A stretch of 64,000 bases of DNA from Halorussus vallis (GCF_024138165.1 NZ_CP100000.1:1302001-1366000), one strand, 5' to 3'. Shown: positions 43,733 to 52,130, counted from the first letter of the stretch. Numbers and translations are program-made. Notes: a model not told the origin generated them from the sequence alone.

Positions 43733-43881
43733 GTACCGAGAACTGCACCGCCCACGCATAAAGGCTTAAAGAAACCGGACGGAATTCGGGGAATCTCCCT
43801 CTGTCGGTGTGGTTTTACATTCTCGTTCCTGTGACTACGTTCGGCTATGGATTTCGTGCCTGCACTTCGTGGAACGGTATT

Positions 43882-43953
43882 TTTGGTGAACGAAGCGCCC
43901 TGCTTGCACTTCACCAAAGGGTGTTTTTGACGGACGAAGCGCCCTGCTTGCAC
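43882..43953. repeat. Two 20-bp direct repeats, the first inside a hairpin
   Basis: ACGAAGCGCCCTGCTTGCAC occurs at 43890-43909 and 43934-43953 with no mismatch. The first copy is enclosed by TTTGGTGAA (43882-43890) and TTCACCAAA (43910-43918), forming a long stem; each copy also contains an internal AAGC/GCTT pairing. Both are preceded by a T5 run (GTATTTTTGG, GTGTTTTTGA). This looks like tandem copies of a small structured unit. Confidence 0.7.
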
Positions 43954-43981
43954 GATGCAAATGAGTCCCGCACCGCGACAG

Positions 43982-44222
43982 CACCGCAACCACACGCCTC
44001 CCCAACCGACTCCTTCGTTCGCTAACGCTCACTCGGTCGTCCCTCGCACGTGAAGGCGCGACACGGGGTCGCGCCAGCGCGCGCCGGTGACCCAAACCCG
44101 GTACCGCGAACCTCCACGGCCGCGGTGGCGCGTGCGGTCGCGCCCCTCGTGGGTGCGACGTAACCGCGCGAGGGCCGAGGACCGCAGTCGACTGGGGAGG
44201 CCTGTGGCTGTGGCGGTACGGT
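43982..44222. repeat. ~240-bp element bounded by a long imperfect inverted repeat
   Basis: The left end (43982-44013, containing CACGCCTCCCCAACCGACT) pairs with the right end (44183-44222, containing AGTCGACTGGGGAGGC) over more than 30 bp with few mismatches. Inner segments also pair (GTCCCTCGC 44039-44047 with GCGAGGGCC 44168-44176). The element fills a 670-bp gene-free region between adk (starts 43732) and the gene at 44404. It has no ORF of interest; it may be a non-autonomous mobile element or a structured RNA. Confidence 0.6.
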
Positions 44223-44403
44223 ACTCAGTTGTGGAGTGTGAGTAGCGGTCGCAGTGGTGTTAGGTCGTAGCCGTCACACAGGCTCGGTCGTATCGTAGTC
44301 GCGGGAGTACTACGGTCCTTTCACATCGGTTTCGACCCTCACTGCAACGTACTGACTCCGCGAAAAGTCGACCTTTTTCAGCCGGCCGGACCTACCGGGA
44401 ATC

Positions 44404-44799
44404 ATGACCCGATTCGACGCCGACGTCCCCGACGAGCGCCGCGAACTGTACGCCGAGGCCATCGAGGCCCACCGCGAGCGGGCCAGCGCGTACGCGACTC
44501 TCGAAGCCGACGCCGACGCCACCGACGAGGAGGAGGAACTCCCGCCGTGGGTCCAGTTCGGCGAGAACCTGCTCAACCTCGACTGCACCGAGGCGGAACT
44601 CGACGCGCTGAAGGCGTTGCTGGGGGAGTTCCCGGCGTTCGAGATAGACGACATCACCCGACCCGAGGAGGCCGAGGGCGTCAACGTCCGCGTGTCGGCG
44701 CTGGCCGACCCCGACCGAATCGCCCAGTGCATCGAGGCGGTGTTCCGGGACGTGTACGACCAACCCGAGGACTTCCGGGTGTGGGCGGCGTCGGTCTGA
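44404..44799 (+). CDS. Conserved haloarchaeal hypothetical protein
   Basis: A 131-residue acidic soluble protein: an N-terminal helix (ERRELYAEAIEAHRERASAYATLEADADA), an acidic linker, LPPWVQFGENLLNLDCTEAELDALKALLGEFPAFEIDDIT, and a C-terminal region VNVRVSALADPDRIAQCIEAVFRDVYDQPEDFRVWAASV. I do not recognise a named family with confidence. A TATA-like CCTTTTTCAG lies ~29 nt upstream of the ATG. Placed between the inverted-repeat element and two tandem regulators. Confidence 0.65.
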   Translation: MTRFDADVPDERRELYAEAIEAHRERASAYATLEADADATDEEEELPPWVQFGENLLNLDCTEAELDALKALLGEFPAFEIDDITRPEEAEGVNVRVSALADPDRIAQCIEAVFRDVYDQPEDFRVWAASV

Positions 44800-44941
44800 G
44801 CCGACCGGCGAGACGGTGGGCGGTCGCGGTGCCGGCATCACGACCGATGCCGACCACCGGTGCCGACCCCGGTGCTGACCTCCGACGCCGACCCCATCAC
44901 CGCCGAACGCACTTAATAGCTGTACGTGGTACTCGGAGTCG

Positions 44942-45598
44942 ATGAGCCTCATCGCCGAGTTCTCGGTGCCGGCCGATAGCTTCGCGCTGGCGGAGTCGCT
45001 CGCGGCGACCCCGAACATCCGCGTCGAAGTCGAGCGGCTCGCGACCCACAGTCGCGAGTGGGTGATGCCGTTCGTCTGGGCATCCGGCGACGACGTCGAC
45101 GCGTTCGGCGACGCGCTGGCCGACGACCCGAGCGTCGCCGAGGCCGAGGTACTCGACGAACTCGACGGTAGTTCGCTCTTCGTGGTGCGGTGGGCCGAGT
45201 CGGTCGAGCGGCGGGTCGACGAGATGATAAACCGCCACGCTATCGTCCGGCAGGCGATAGCCAGCGACGGCGAGTGGTTCCTGAAGCTCCGGTTCGCCGA
45301 GGACGACCAGCTCTCGGCGTTCCAGGACCACTTCGAGTCCGAGTCGTTCACGCTCCACCGCAAGTACCGCACGGCCGAACCGAAGGACGGCGAGTTCGGT
45401 CTGACGCCCGCACAGCGCGAGACGCTCGTTCTCGCCTCCGAGATGGGCTACTTCTCGGTGCCCAGAGAGTCGACCGTCGACGACATCGCCGACCGCCTCG
45501 ACATCTCGGCGAACTCCGTCTCCCAGCGACTCCGGCGCGCCCACGACGCGCTCGTCCGCCACACCCTCGTCGTCGACGGCGGGCACCCGAGCGGCTGA
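44942..45598 (+). CDS. HTH_10 (bacterio-opsin activator type) transcription regulator
   Basis: DNA-binding regulator of the Bat family, 218 residues. The N-terminal ~150 residues are a ligand-sensing or dimerisation domain typical of these proteins (LIAEFSVPADSFALAESLAATPNIRVEVERLATHS...), and the C-terminus is HTH_10: GLTPAQRETLVLASEMGYFSVPRESTVDDIADRLDISANSVSQRLRRAHDALV. A TATA-like CTTAATAGC is ~26 nt upstream of the ATG. A perfect inverted repeat follows its stop and separates it from a close paralogue in the same orientation. Target genes unknown. Confidence 0.85.
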   Translation: MSLIAEFSVPADSFALAESLAATPNIRVEVERLATHSREWVMPFVWASGDDVDAFGDALADDPSVAEAEVLDELDGSSLFVVRWAESVERRVDEMINRHAIVRQAIASDGEWFLKLRFAEDDQLSAFQDHFESESFTLHRKYRTAEPKDGEFGLTPAQRETLVLASEMGYFSVPRESTVDDIADRLDISANSVSQRLRRAHDALVRHTLVVDGGHPSG

Positions 45599-45626
45599 AC
45601 CGACGACGACCGTCCGTCGCGCTGGC

Positions 45627-45663
45627 CCGGGTCGCCGCGGTCGGCCCGACCGCGGCGACCCGG
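45627..45663. terminator. Perfect 18-bp-arm inverted repeat after the first HTH_10 gene
   Basis: Arms 45627-45644 and 45646-45663 are exact reverse complements around one C. It lies 28 nt after the stop and is followed at once by the AT-rich promoter region of the next gene. Confidence 0.6.
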
Positions 45664-45791
45664 CATTAATATTGAACCCGAGTCCTTATGCCGTTTTTTT
45701 GGCTAGTAGTGTGATACATGGGACGGACGTCGTTCGTTACGTCGGTAATCGCGGAAGGTGGTCGTTCGACGCGCCCATCCGGGGAACCAGA

Positions 45792-46451
45792 ATGAGCGGG
45801 GTGACGGTCTTCGAGGTCGAGGTGCCGGCGTCGACGCTGGCGCTCGGGGCGACGTTCGAGCGCGCCCCCGAAATCCAGTTCGAGATGGAGCGGTTGGTCG
45901 GCGGGTCCGACGACCGGGTGATGCCGTTCGTCTGGGTGTCCGGCGTCGAGGCGTGGCGCGCCGCCGAACTCCTGGAGAACGACCCGACGGTCACCGCGGT
46001 CGAACGGTTGAGCAGTGGCGACGAGGCGACGCTGTTCGAGATCACCTTCGACGGGGGTATCCGTTCGTTCGCCGAAACCATCTTCGACCGCGGCGGCGTC
46101 GTGTTGCAGGCCGACGGCGAGGACGGCGTCTGGTCGTTCGAACTCCGGTTCGGCGACCGCACCGACGTCGGGAGCGTCTTCGACGACGACTTCTGTCGGG
46201 AGTACGGCGCGACGGTCACCCGCCTCTACAGCGACCACCAGACCGCCTCGAACGGAGTCGGGCTCACGCCAAAGCAGCGCCAGGCGCTCATGGCCGCCCA
46301 CGAGATGGGCTACTACAGCGTCCCCCGTTCGGTCGACCTCCGGGCGGTCGGTGAGAAACTCGGCGTCTCCCGGCAGGCGGTTTCCGAGCGACTCCGGCGC
46401 GCCCACGACGCGCTGGTCGAGGACCACTTCCGCGGCGCGCAGAATCGGTAA
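45792..46451 (+). CDS. HTH_10 (bacterio-opsin activator type) transcription regulator, paralogue
   Basis: A 219-residue relative of the preceding gene: VTVFEVEVPASTLALGATFERAPEIQFEMERLVGGSDDRVMPFVWVSG in the sensor domain and GLTPKQRQALMAAHEMGYYSVPRSVDLRAVGEKLGVSRQAVSERLRRAHDALVEDHF as HTH_10. The two share the VMPFVW and RLRRAHDALV blocks, which supports tandem duplication. The start at 45792 aligns with the paralogue's N-terminus; the open frame extends ~120 nt upstream without homology. The TATA-like element near 45664-45671 or 45690 would give a leader of ~75-100 nt. Confidence 0.83.
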   Translation: MSGVTVFEVEVPASTLALGATFERAPEIQFEMERLVGGSDDRVMPFVWVSGVEAWRAAELLENDPTVTAVERLSSGDEATLFEITFDGGIRSFAETIFDRGGVVLQADGEDGVWSFELRFGDRTDVGSVFDDDFCREYGATVTRLYSDHQTASNGVGLTPKQRQALMAAHEMGYYSVPRSVDLRAVGEKLGVSRQAVSERLRRAHDALVEDHFRGAQNR

Positions 46452-46554
46452 CCGCCTTCTACGACCGCCGGTCTGACGCGGACCGTCGGAGTGTTCGGTC
46501 GGCTGACTGCTTAGACGGCCCATAACGAAGGGCGCCAGTCCCGTCCGACAGTCC

Positions 46555-47505
46555 ATGGATGCCAGCCAAGCGAGCGCCCGCTGCGACGACGTGCTGACAG
46601 AGGTTTCGAACGCGGTCATCGCCGACCCGGACGTGCTCGAAACCGTGTTGACCGGCTTTCTCGCCCGCGGGCACGTCCTGCTGGAGGACGTTCCCGGCAC
46701 CGGCAAGACCCTCACCGCGCGGACCTTCGCCGCCGCGCTCGGCCTGTCGTTCGGCCGCATCCAGTTCACGCCCGACCTCCTGCCGGCCGACGTGACCGGT
46801 ACCCACGTGTTCAACGAACAGGACCGCGAGTTCGAGTTCGACTCCGGCCCCATCTTCGCAAACGTCGTCCTCGCGGACGAGATCAACCGCGCGCCGCCGA
46901 AGACCCAGGCCGCCCTGCTCGAGGCGATGGGCGAGGGGCAGGTCACCGTCGACGGCGAAACCCACGAACTGCCCGACCCCTTCTTCGTCATCGCGACCCA
47001 GAACCCCGTCGAACAGGAGGGCACCTTCCCGCTCCCCGAGGCCCAGAAGGACCGCTTCATCGTCAAGACCACGCTGGGCTACCCCGACGAGGAGGGCGAA
47101 CTCGAACTGCTCGACCGCCGACTCGCCCGCGACGAGCGCATCCCGAGCGCCGACGCCGTCTGCTCGCCCGAGGCGGTCCGGGCGATGCAGGCCGCCCCGG
47201 AGACGGTCGACGTCGAACGCGACGTCCGCAGGTACATCGCCGAGGTGGCCCGGACGACCCGCGAGGACCCCCGCGTGAAGGCGGGCGTCTCGCCGCGGGG
47301 CACCGAGCGACTGCTCGAAACCGCGCGGGCGCGGGCGGTGCTGGCCGGCCGGGACTTCGTCACCCCCGACGACGTGAAGCGAGTCGCCCCGCCCGGCCTC
47401 TCTCACCGCCTCGTGCTGACCCCTGACGCGCAGGTGGACAACGTCCGGAAGTCGACCGTGATTCGGGACGTGTTAGAGGACGTGGAAGTGCCGACGGTGC
47501 GGTAG
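46555..47505 (+). CDS. MoxR family AAA+ ATPase
   Basis: A chaperone-like AAA+ ATPase of the MoxR/RavA group, usually working with DUF58 and von Willebrand A-type proteins to mature or assemble other complexes. In 316 residues: Walker A LEDVPGTGKTLTAR at about 43-56, IQFTPDLLPADVTGTHVFN, Walker B VVLADEINRAPPKTQAALLEAMGEGQV, sensor 1 FFVIATQNPVEQEGTFPLPEAQKDRF, and sensor 2 near VSPRGTERLLETARA. A TATA-like CCATAACG lies ~30 nt upstream. The matching DUF58/DUF4129 genes are on the opposite strand from 48.4 to 52.1 kb, so the cluster is convergent rather than one operon. Confidence 0.94.
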   Translation: MDASQASARCDDVLTEVSNAVIADPDVLETVLTGFLARGHVLLEDVPGTGKTLTARTFAAALGLSFGRIQFTPDLLPADVTGTHVFNEQDREFEFDSGPIFANVVLADEINRAPPKTQAALLEAMGEGQVTVDGETHELPDPFFVIATQNPVEQEGTFPLPEAQKDRFIVKTTLGYPDEEGELELLDRRLARDERIPSADAVCSPEAVRAMQAAPETVDVERDVRRYIAEVARTTREDPRVKAGVSPRGTERLLETARARAVLAGRDFVTPDDVKRVAPPGLSHRLVLTPDAQVDNVRKSTVIRDVLEDVEVPTVR

Positions 47506-47650
47506 CGGGTCGGAGACGAATCGCGTTCGTCGAGACGGTGCTCGGATTCGATTTCTGACCATCGCCGATGCGCGGAGCGCCGCCGCCGGTCGACGCGGGC
47601 CCGGTCGACGCGGGGCCGGATTCATCCCGCCGCGGGGAGTACGTGTGGGA

Positions 47651-48385
47651 ATGACCCGGAAACGCCGACTGCGGACGCTCGACTGGGACGCCGTCGGAGG
47701 GCTCGTCGCCGCGGTCCTCGCCGTGGGGCTCCACCTCCTCAACCTCGTCCAGGAACGGTTTCTGCTGGTGATCGTGACCTCGCTGTTGGCGCTCCTGCTC
47801 TTCCGCGACCTCCGGGAGGAGACCGCGACGCAGGAACTCGCCCAGTCGGTCGCGGACACCGAACGACGGGTGGCCGAAGTCAGGTCGGCGATGACCCCGC
47901 CGCAACTCGAACTCGTGGGACCGGACTCCCTCCGGCGGGTCAGCCGACAGTTCGGGCGCGACGCCGAAGGCGACCTGGTCTGGTTCAACCTCTGTCTGCT
48001 GATGGTCAGCCGACGCGAGACGTTCGACGTCCTCGTCCGACCCGCCGTCGAGAATCCAGACGTCTCCGCGCTCCAGTTCGTCCTCGACGAGAGCCAGCGC
48101 GGACGGTGGGAATCCGACGTCGAACCGCTGCTCGCGGAGGCGGTGGACGACCGGACGTCCGTCGACGTTCACTGGCGGAACATCGACGAGAGCGTCGCGT
48201 TCATCCACACCGCCTCTGAAGGCGACGCCGCGAGCGCGCTGGTCAGTTTCTGGGGGGAACCGTTCATGGCAGAAACCCTCGACCGGGACGTGACTCGGTA
48301 CATCCTCCACGCGAAGGAGCACTCGGAACTCATCCCGCACCTCCGAGAACTGGCGCGCCGGTACCGGTTACAGTCCACCTCCTGA
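47651..48385 (+). CDS. Membrane-anchored protein of unknown function
   Basis: A 244-residue protein with two N-terminal hydrophobic spans (VGGLVAAVLAVGLHLLNL and FLLVIVTSLLALLLF), a helical linker (EETATQELAQSVADTERRVAEVRSAM), and a cytoplasmic domain of ~160 residues (LVWFNLCLLMVSRRETFDVLVRPAVENPDVSALQFVLDES, then HWRNIDESVAFIHT and FWGEPFMAE). The last pattern is reminiscent of phospholipase-D-like or prokaryotic toll-independent sensor domains, but I see no catalytic HKD. ATG 47651 was taken; a GTG two codons upstream is possible. Located between MoxR and its DUF58 partners. Confidence 0.6.
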   Translation: MTRKRRLRTLDWDAVGGLVAAVLAVGLHLLNLVQERFLLVIVTSLLALLLFRDLREETATQELAQSVADTERRVAEVRSAMTPPQLELVGPDSLRRVSRQFGRDAEGDLVWFNLCLLMVSRRETFDVLVRPAVENPDVSALQFVLDESQRGRWESDVEPLLAEAVDDRTSVDVHWRNIDESVAFIHTASEGDAASALVSFWGEPFMAETLDRDVTRYILHAKEHSELIPHLRELARRYRLQSTS

Positions 48386-48452
48386 CGGTTCGGGGGGACT
48401 CCGTTCGCCTCGTACCGTCCGAACGACGGAGACGAGACGCCCGCGACCTCGC

Positions 48453-49148
48453 TCAGTTGTACAGCGCCACCGCCAGCGAGATGGCGCCGCCCAACAGCAG
48501 CGCCAGCGCCGCGAGCGAGACGCCGGTCACGTTCAGGTCGTAGACGCCCACAGCCCCGACGACCGCCAGCAGCGCCACGGCGAAACTCGCGCCGCCGTGG
48601 ACCGCCTCGACCGTCCACGTCCGGGCGCCCCGTCCGACCTGCTGGCCGAGGCTGACGGCGTTCTTTCCGGCGTCCCACGACAGTATCGCGGCGGCCATCG
48701 ACCAGAGGACGTCTATCTTGGTCGCCTCCTGCATGATGACCGCGGCCATGACGCAGATGGCCAGCCACGCGAGGCCGACCCCGAGGAGGCGTCGCTCCCA
48801 CCCCGCTCGCACCGGAACGAGCGCGGCCGCGACGAACGCCACGCCGACCACGCCCGGCAGGACGACGACCTTCTCGGAGAAGGACGGCGGGGCGCTCCAG
48901 GCGTAGCCCACCGCGCCGACCGCCGCCAGCGCGCCGAGGGCGACGAACGCCCACCCGAGGAAGTCCTGGTCGCGCTCGCGGACCGCCGCACCGACGCCGA
49001 AGATACCCGCGGCGACCGCGGCGAGCGCGAGCGGCGGGAGTTGACCCGACCCCGACGCGACGAACCGCACCGAGGCGAGCGCCGCCGCGATTGCGAGGAC
49101 GCTCCCCGCGAGCGTCGGCCGCTTCGAAACCGCTCCAGAGGCGGTCAC
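48453..49148 (-). CDS. Multi-span membrane protein of the MoxR cluster (DUF7519-like)
   Basis: A 231-residue membrane protein with about seven hydrophobic segments (e.g. SVLAIAAALASVRFV, LALAAVAAGIFGVGAAV, FLGWAFVALGALAAVGAVGYAW, VVVLPGVVGVAFVAAALVPV, LLGVGLAWLAICVMAAVIM, SFAVALLAVVGAVGVYDL, GVSLAALALLLGGAISLAVALY). It starts with GTG 49148, overlapping the DUF58 stop as GTGA. I associate it with DUF7519 proteins that end haloarchaeal MoxR clusters (from memory). Function unknown. Confidence 0.7.
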   Translation of the reverse strand: MTASGAVSKRPTLAGSVLAIAAALASVRFVASGSGQLPPLALAAVAAGIFGVGAAVRERDQDFLGWAFVALGALAAVGAVGYAWSAPPSFSEKVVVLPGVVGVAFVAAALVPVRAGWERRLLGVGLAWLAICVMAAVIMQEATKIDVLWSMAAAILSWDAGKNAVSLGQQVGRGARTWTVEAVHGGASFAVALLAVVGAVGVYDLNVTGVSLAALALLLGGAISLAVALYN

Positions 49149-50665
49149 GCCGACCGCCTCCGGAGCGACGCCGCGATGGCCGCGCCGAGGCGGTCGTCGG
49201 GGTCCCAGTCGACGACCGGGACGCTCGACCGCCGGAGGGCGTGGACCCGGTTCTCGCGCTCGACCCGCGCCAGCTTGTCGCCCGGCGTCTCGTCGGCAGT
49301 CACGTCGGGGCTGACGACCGACACCGAGGTGCCCCGAGCCTCGAGTTCGAGCGCGGTTTCGACCGGGAACTCGTCGGCCAGCGGCGTGACGAACAGCAAC
49401 TGGGTGTCGGCGGCGAGGCGTTTCTTGAGTTCGGTGACCTGCGACTCGACGGGCGACTGGTCGCGGTCGCGCCCGGCGTCGTCGCGTTCGCTCCCGCCGG
49501 ACCTGAACCCGGAATCGGAACCGGACTCCGCGCCGGCGCGCGACCGCCCGCCGTCGGCGACCGCTTTCGCCTTCCGCTCGGCCGCAGCGTCCTCGGCCGT
49601 GTCGGCGTCGTCGGCCGCTCCCTCGCCGTCCTCGGTCGGGTCGACGGGCGCGACGCCCGACCTGCCGGGGTCCCACGCGTCGCCGTCGGCCGAGGCCCCA
49701 CCCGCGGTTTCGGCCGCCTCGTGCTCTTCGGGGGGCACGGCCGACAGCGTCGGATGGGTCGCCAGCGTCTCCCGGGCGCGGGCGGCGTGTTCGGTGCCCG
49801 CGCCGGGCGCGAGCCAGCAGAACTCCCGGCCGATGGCCGCGATGCCGACCCGCTGGCGGGTGCCCAACAGCGCGGTGACGAGGCTCTCGGCGGCCGCCTT
49901 GCCGTAGGCGACCGCGTGGGGTTCGTCCTCGCGCGCCCGGTAGGCGGGCCGCCGGGCATCGATGCAGACGACCACGCTCGCCGCCCGTTCCTCGCGGAAG
50001 TCGACCGTGGTGAGTTCGCCGGTCCGGGCCAGGCGGTTCCAATCGATTCGGCTCATGGGGTCGCCGCGCTGGTAGCCCCGGGTCCGGTAGAACTCGACGC
50101 CCGACCCGCCCGAGTCGGTCGCCAGCGGGCCGACGCGAGCGTCGGTCTGCTGGCGGAGCGGCACCTCGGGCACGTCGGCGGTGCAGTCGATCTCCGTCTC
50201 GGTGCCGACGGTGGTCTCGACCTCGGTCGCGCCGCTCCAGTCGCGGGCGATGACCGTCGCGGGGTCGAACTGGTGGCGGCCCGCGACCGCCTCGACCTCG
50301 TAGGAGAACGTGGTCGTCGCGCCGGGTCGCAGGACCGCGGCGTGGCGCGCGCTCCCTTCCGCGACGGTGAGCATCGGGGGCACGCCGTCGACGATGCGGA
50401 CGTCCGGGAGCGTCCGGTCGCCCGTGTTGCGGAGCGTGACGGTCACCCCGACCGTCTCGCCGCTCCGGGCGCGCTCTTCGACCGCCCGCTCGATGTCGAG
50501 CGACACCGCCGGCGTCGGCGAGACGCGGGGGTACACCGCGAACGCCACCGCCACGACCGCCGAGAGGAGCGCGAGCGGTCGCTTGGCGACGATGCCGACG
50601 ACACCCGCGAACAGCGCGAGCGCGACCACGGCGCGCCACCGGTCGGTGGTCCGGGTGGTCGTCAT
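49145..50665 (-). CDS. DUF58 domain protein (MoxR partner)
   Basis: Membrane-anchored protein with two N-terminal spans (WRAVVALALFAGVVGIVA, LALLSAVVAVAFAVY), an external/beta region (LDIERAVEERARSGETVGVTVTLRNTGDRTLPDVRIVDGV) and the DUF58 signature FYRTRGYQRGDPMSRIDWNRLARTGELTTVDFREE, leading into a vWA-like fold (ASVVVCIDARRPAYRA). In its 506 residues a long acidic Ala/Gly/Asp-rich insert (about 315-400) interrupts the C-terminal domain before QVTELKKRLAADTQLLFVTPL. Starts with ATGA overlap with the upstream gene. Works with MoxR by family association. Confidence 0.92.
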   Translation of the reverse strand: MTTTRTTDRWRAVVALALFAGVVGIVAKRPLALLSAVVAVAFAVYPRVSPTPAVSLDIERAVEERARSGETVGVTVTLRNTGDRTLPDVRIVDGVPPMLTVAEGSARHAAVLRPGATTTFSYEVEAVAGRHQFDPATVIARDWSGATEVETTVGTETEIDCTADVPEVPLRQQTDARVGPLATDSGGSGVEFYRTRGYQRGDPMSRIDWNRLARTGELTTVDFREERAASVVVCIDARRPAYRAREDEPHAVAYGKAAAESLVTALLGTRQRVGIAAIGREFCWLAPGAGTEHAARARETLATHPTLSAVPPEEHEAAETAGGASADGDAWDPGRSGVAPVDPTEDGEGAADDADTAEDAAAERKAKAVADGGRSRAGAESGSDSGFRSGGSERDDAGRDRDQSPVESQVTELKKRLAADTQLLFVTPLADEFPVETALELEARGTSVSVVSPDVTADETPGDKLARVERENRVHALRRSSVPVVDWDPDDRLGAAIAASLRRRSA

Positions 50666-51255
50666 CGCCGCACCTCCGTGGCCTTCTCGGCGATGGCAGT
50701 GGCGGTCCGGCGCGCCCCGCGCTGGAATCCGGATTCACCTCGGAGGGCGGCCCGAACGTCGCCGGCGAGGCCGAGCGACGGCGACTCGCTGACGAGGAAC
50801 GACGCCGCCGCCCGGTCGTCGGTCCACTCGCCGGCCTCGACGCGCCGGCGAGCGGTTTCGCGGTCGCAGTCGTCGGCCCGCATCGTCGTCTTGACCGCGG
50901 TTTCGCGGAGTCTGTCGCGCATCTCGTCGGCGTCGTCGCCGAACAGGCGCTCGCGAATCGTCAGACCGTCGTCGACGTAGCGGTCGAACTCCGCACCCGG
51001 CCGAGGGCCGGAGGTAACCTCCTCGGGGTCCGGCGGGGCCGACTGGGAAACCTCCGAAACCGCCCGGAGGCCGACGACCGCGAGGGTGACGACGGCCGCG
51101 ACGGCCGCGAACACGACGACGAAGAGGTAGTCGTTGCCCACCAGCGACACGAGGGGGTCGACCGGCAACGGGACCGGCATCCCGAGGAGCGCCCCGAGCG
51201 CCAGGCCGACCGCGAGGCCGCCGGCGAGGCCGAAGAGGTAGCGCAGCGACTTCAT
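50662..51255 (-). CDS. Membrane protein of the MoxR cluster (DUF7269-like)
   Basis: A 197-residue protein with two N-terminal spans (YLFGLAGGLAVGLALGALLGM and YLFVVVFAAVAAVVTLAVVGLRAV) and a cytoplasmic helical domain (FDRYVDDGLTIRERLFGDDADEMRDRLRETAVKTTMRADDCDRETARRRVEAGEWTDDRAAASFLV). It matches my recollection of DUF7269 in haloarchaeal MoxR clusters. ATGA overlaps with both neighbours (51252-51255 and 50662-50665) show tight translational coupling. Function unknown. Confidence 0.72.
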   Translation of the reverse strand: MKSLRYLFGLAGGLAVGLALGALLGMPVPLPVDPLVSLVGNDYLFVVVFAAVAAVVTLAVVGLRAVSEVSQSAPPDPEEVTSGPRPGAEFDRYVDDGLTIRERLFGDDADEMRDRLRETAVKTTMRADDCDRETARRRVEAGEWTDDRAAASFLVSESPSLGLAGDVRAALRGESGFQRGARRTATAIAEKATEVRR

Positions 51256-52130
51256 CGGTCGTCACCTCGCTCGTCGCCGGCCGAACCGTCGCTCGGACCG
51301 CCCCGTCCGTCGTACCCCTCGCCCGCGCCGTCGGTCGCGGGGCGACCGCCGCCGCGCAGATTCTCCCGGCCCTCTCTGGCCCGGCGCTCGCGGTCGTCGG
51401 TCACGTCGGCGCCGCGGTAGCGCACCGCCTCGAACTCGCGGGTGATGGTCTCGACCGCGTCGGGGTCCATCCCCTGTTCGACGGCGGCGTCGGCGTACTC
51501 CTCGGTGGTCGTCGCCCGCGGCCGGTCGACGTGGGTTCGGCGGGCCAGCGAGAGCCACGACCGCTGGACCTCGTCGCCGGGGTCGGTGTCGGCCCACGGT
51601 CGGCCGGGACCGCCGTCGCCGTCGTTCCGGCCCGAGGGGGAGAGCGCGGCCAGGAGCGCCGCGATTCGGTCGCGGTAGCGGTAGGCCAGTCCCCCGAGCA
51701 GGGCGAGGACGAGGAGGAGCGGCCCCCACTGCTTCAGGAACGCGAGCAGTTTCTCGAGCAGGCTCTGCTTCTCGACGGTCGGGTCCGTCTTCGCCTGCTT
51801 CTGTTGCTGTTGTTGTTGCTTTTGCTGCTGTTTCTGCTTTTGCTGTTGGGACTGCTGTCGTTGCTCGCCCTGTTTCTGGGCCTGGGCTTGCTTTTCGTTC
51901 TTCTTGTGGGCCTGGCGCTTCTGGTCGCCGGAACCGGCGGCCGCGCCCGTCCCGTCGGACTGGAACTCCTTCTTGAACTGCCTGGCGTCCTCCTGGCTTA
52001 TCGGGACCTGGTCGTGGGAGAGCACGTCGTCGGGAGTCGAGGAAACCGACGATTCGAGCGTGGTCGCCGACATACCGACGGCGGCGATACACAGCAGTCC
52101 GACGACGGCGGAGACGAGCGTGTCGTTCAT
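51252..52130 (-). CDS. DUF4129 domain protein with Gln/Lys-rich spacer
   Basis: First gene of the four-gene MoxR-partner operon. The 292-residue precursor has an N-terminal hydrophobic signal or anchor (LVSAVVGLLCIAAVGM), an external polar region, a striking ~50-residue Gln/Lys repeat tract (residues ~70-115, mostly QKQ and QQQ), a transmembrane span WGPLLLVLALLGGLAYRY, and a C-terminal cytoplasmic DUF4129 domain (VQRSWLSLARRTHVDRPRATTTEEYADAAVEQGMDPDAVETITREFEAVRYRGADVTDDRE). The DUF4129 motif TTTEEYA and FEAVRYRG are typical. In other archaea DUF4129 proteins carry transglutaminase domains; none is present here. Confidence 0.88.
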   Translation of the reverse strand: MNDTLVSAVVGLLCIAAVGMSATTLESSVSSTPDDVLSHDQVPISQEDARQFKKEFQSDGTGAAAGSGDQKRQAHKKNEKQAQAQKQGEQRQQSQQQKQKQQQKQQQQQQKQAKTDPTVEKQSLLEKLLAFLKQWGPLLLVLALLGGLAYRYRDRIAALLAALSPSGRNDGDGGPGRPWADTDPGDEVQRSWLSLARRTHVDRPRATTTEEYADAAVEQGMDPDAVETITREFEAVRYRGADVTDDRERRAREGRENLRGGGRPATDGAGEGYDGRGGPSDGSAGDERGDDR

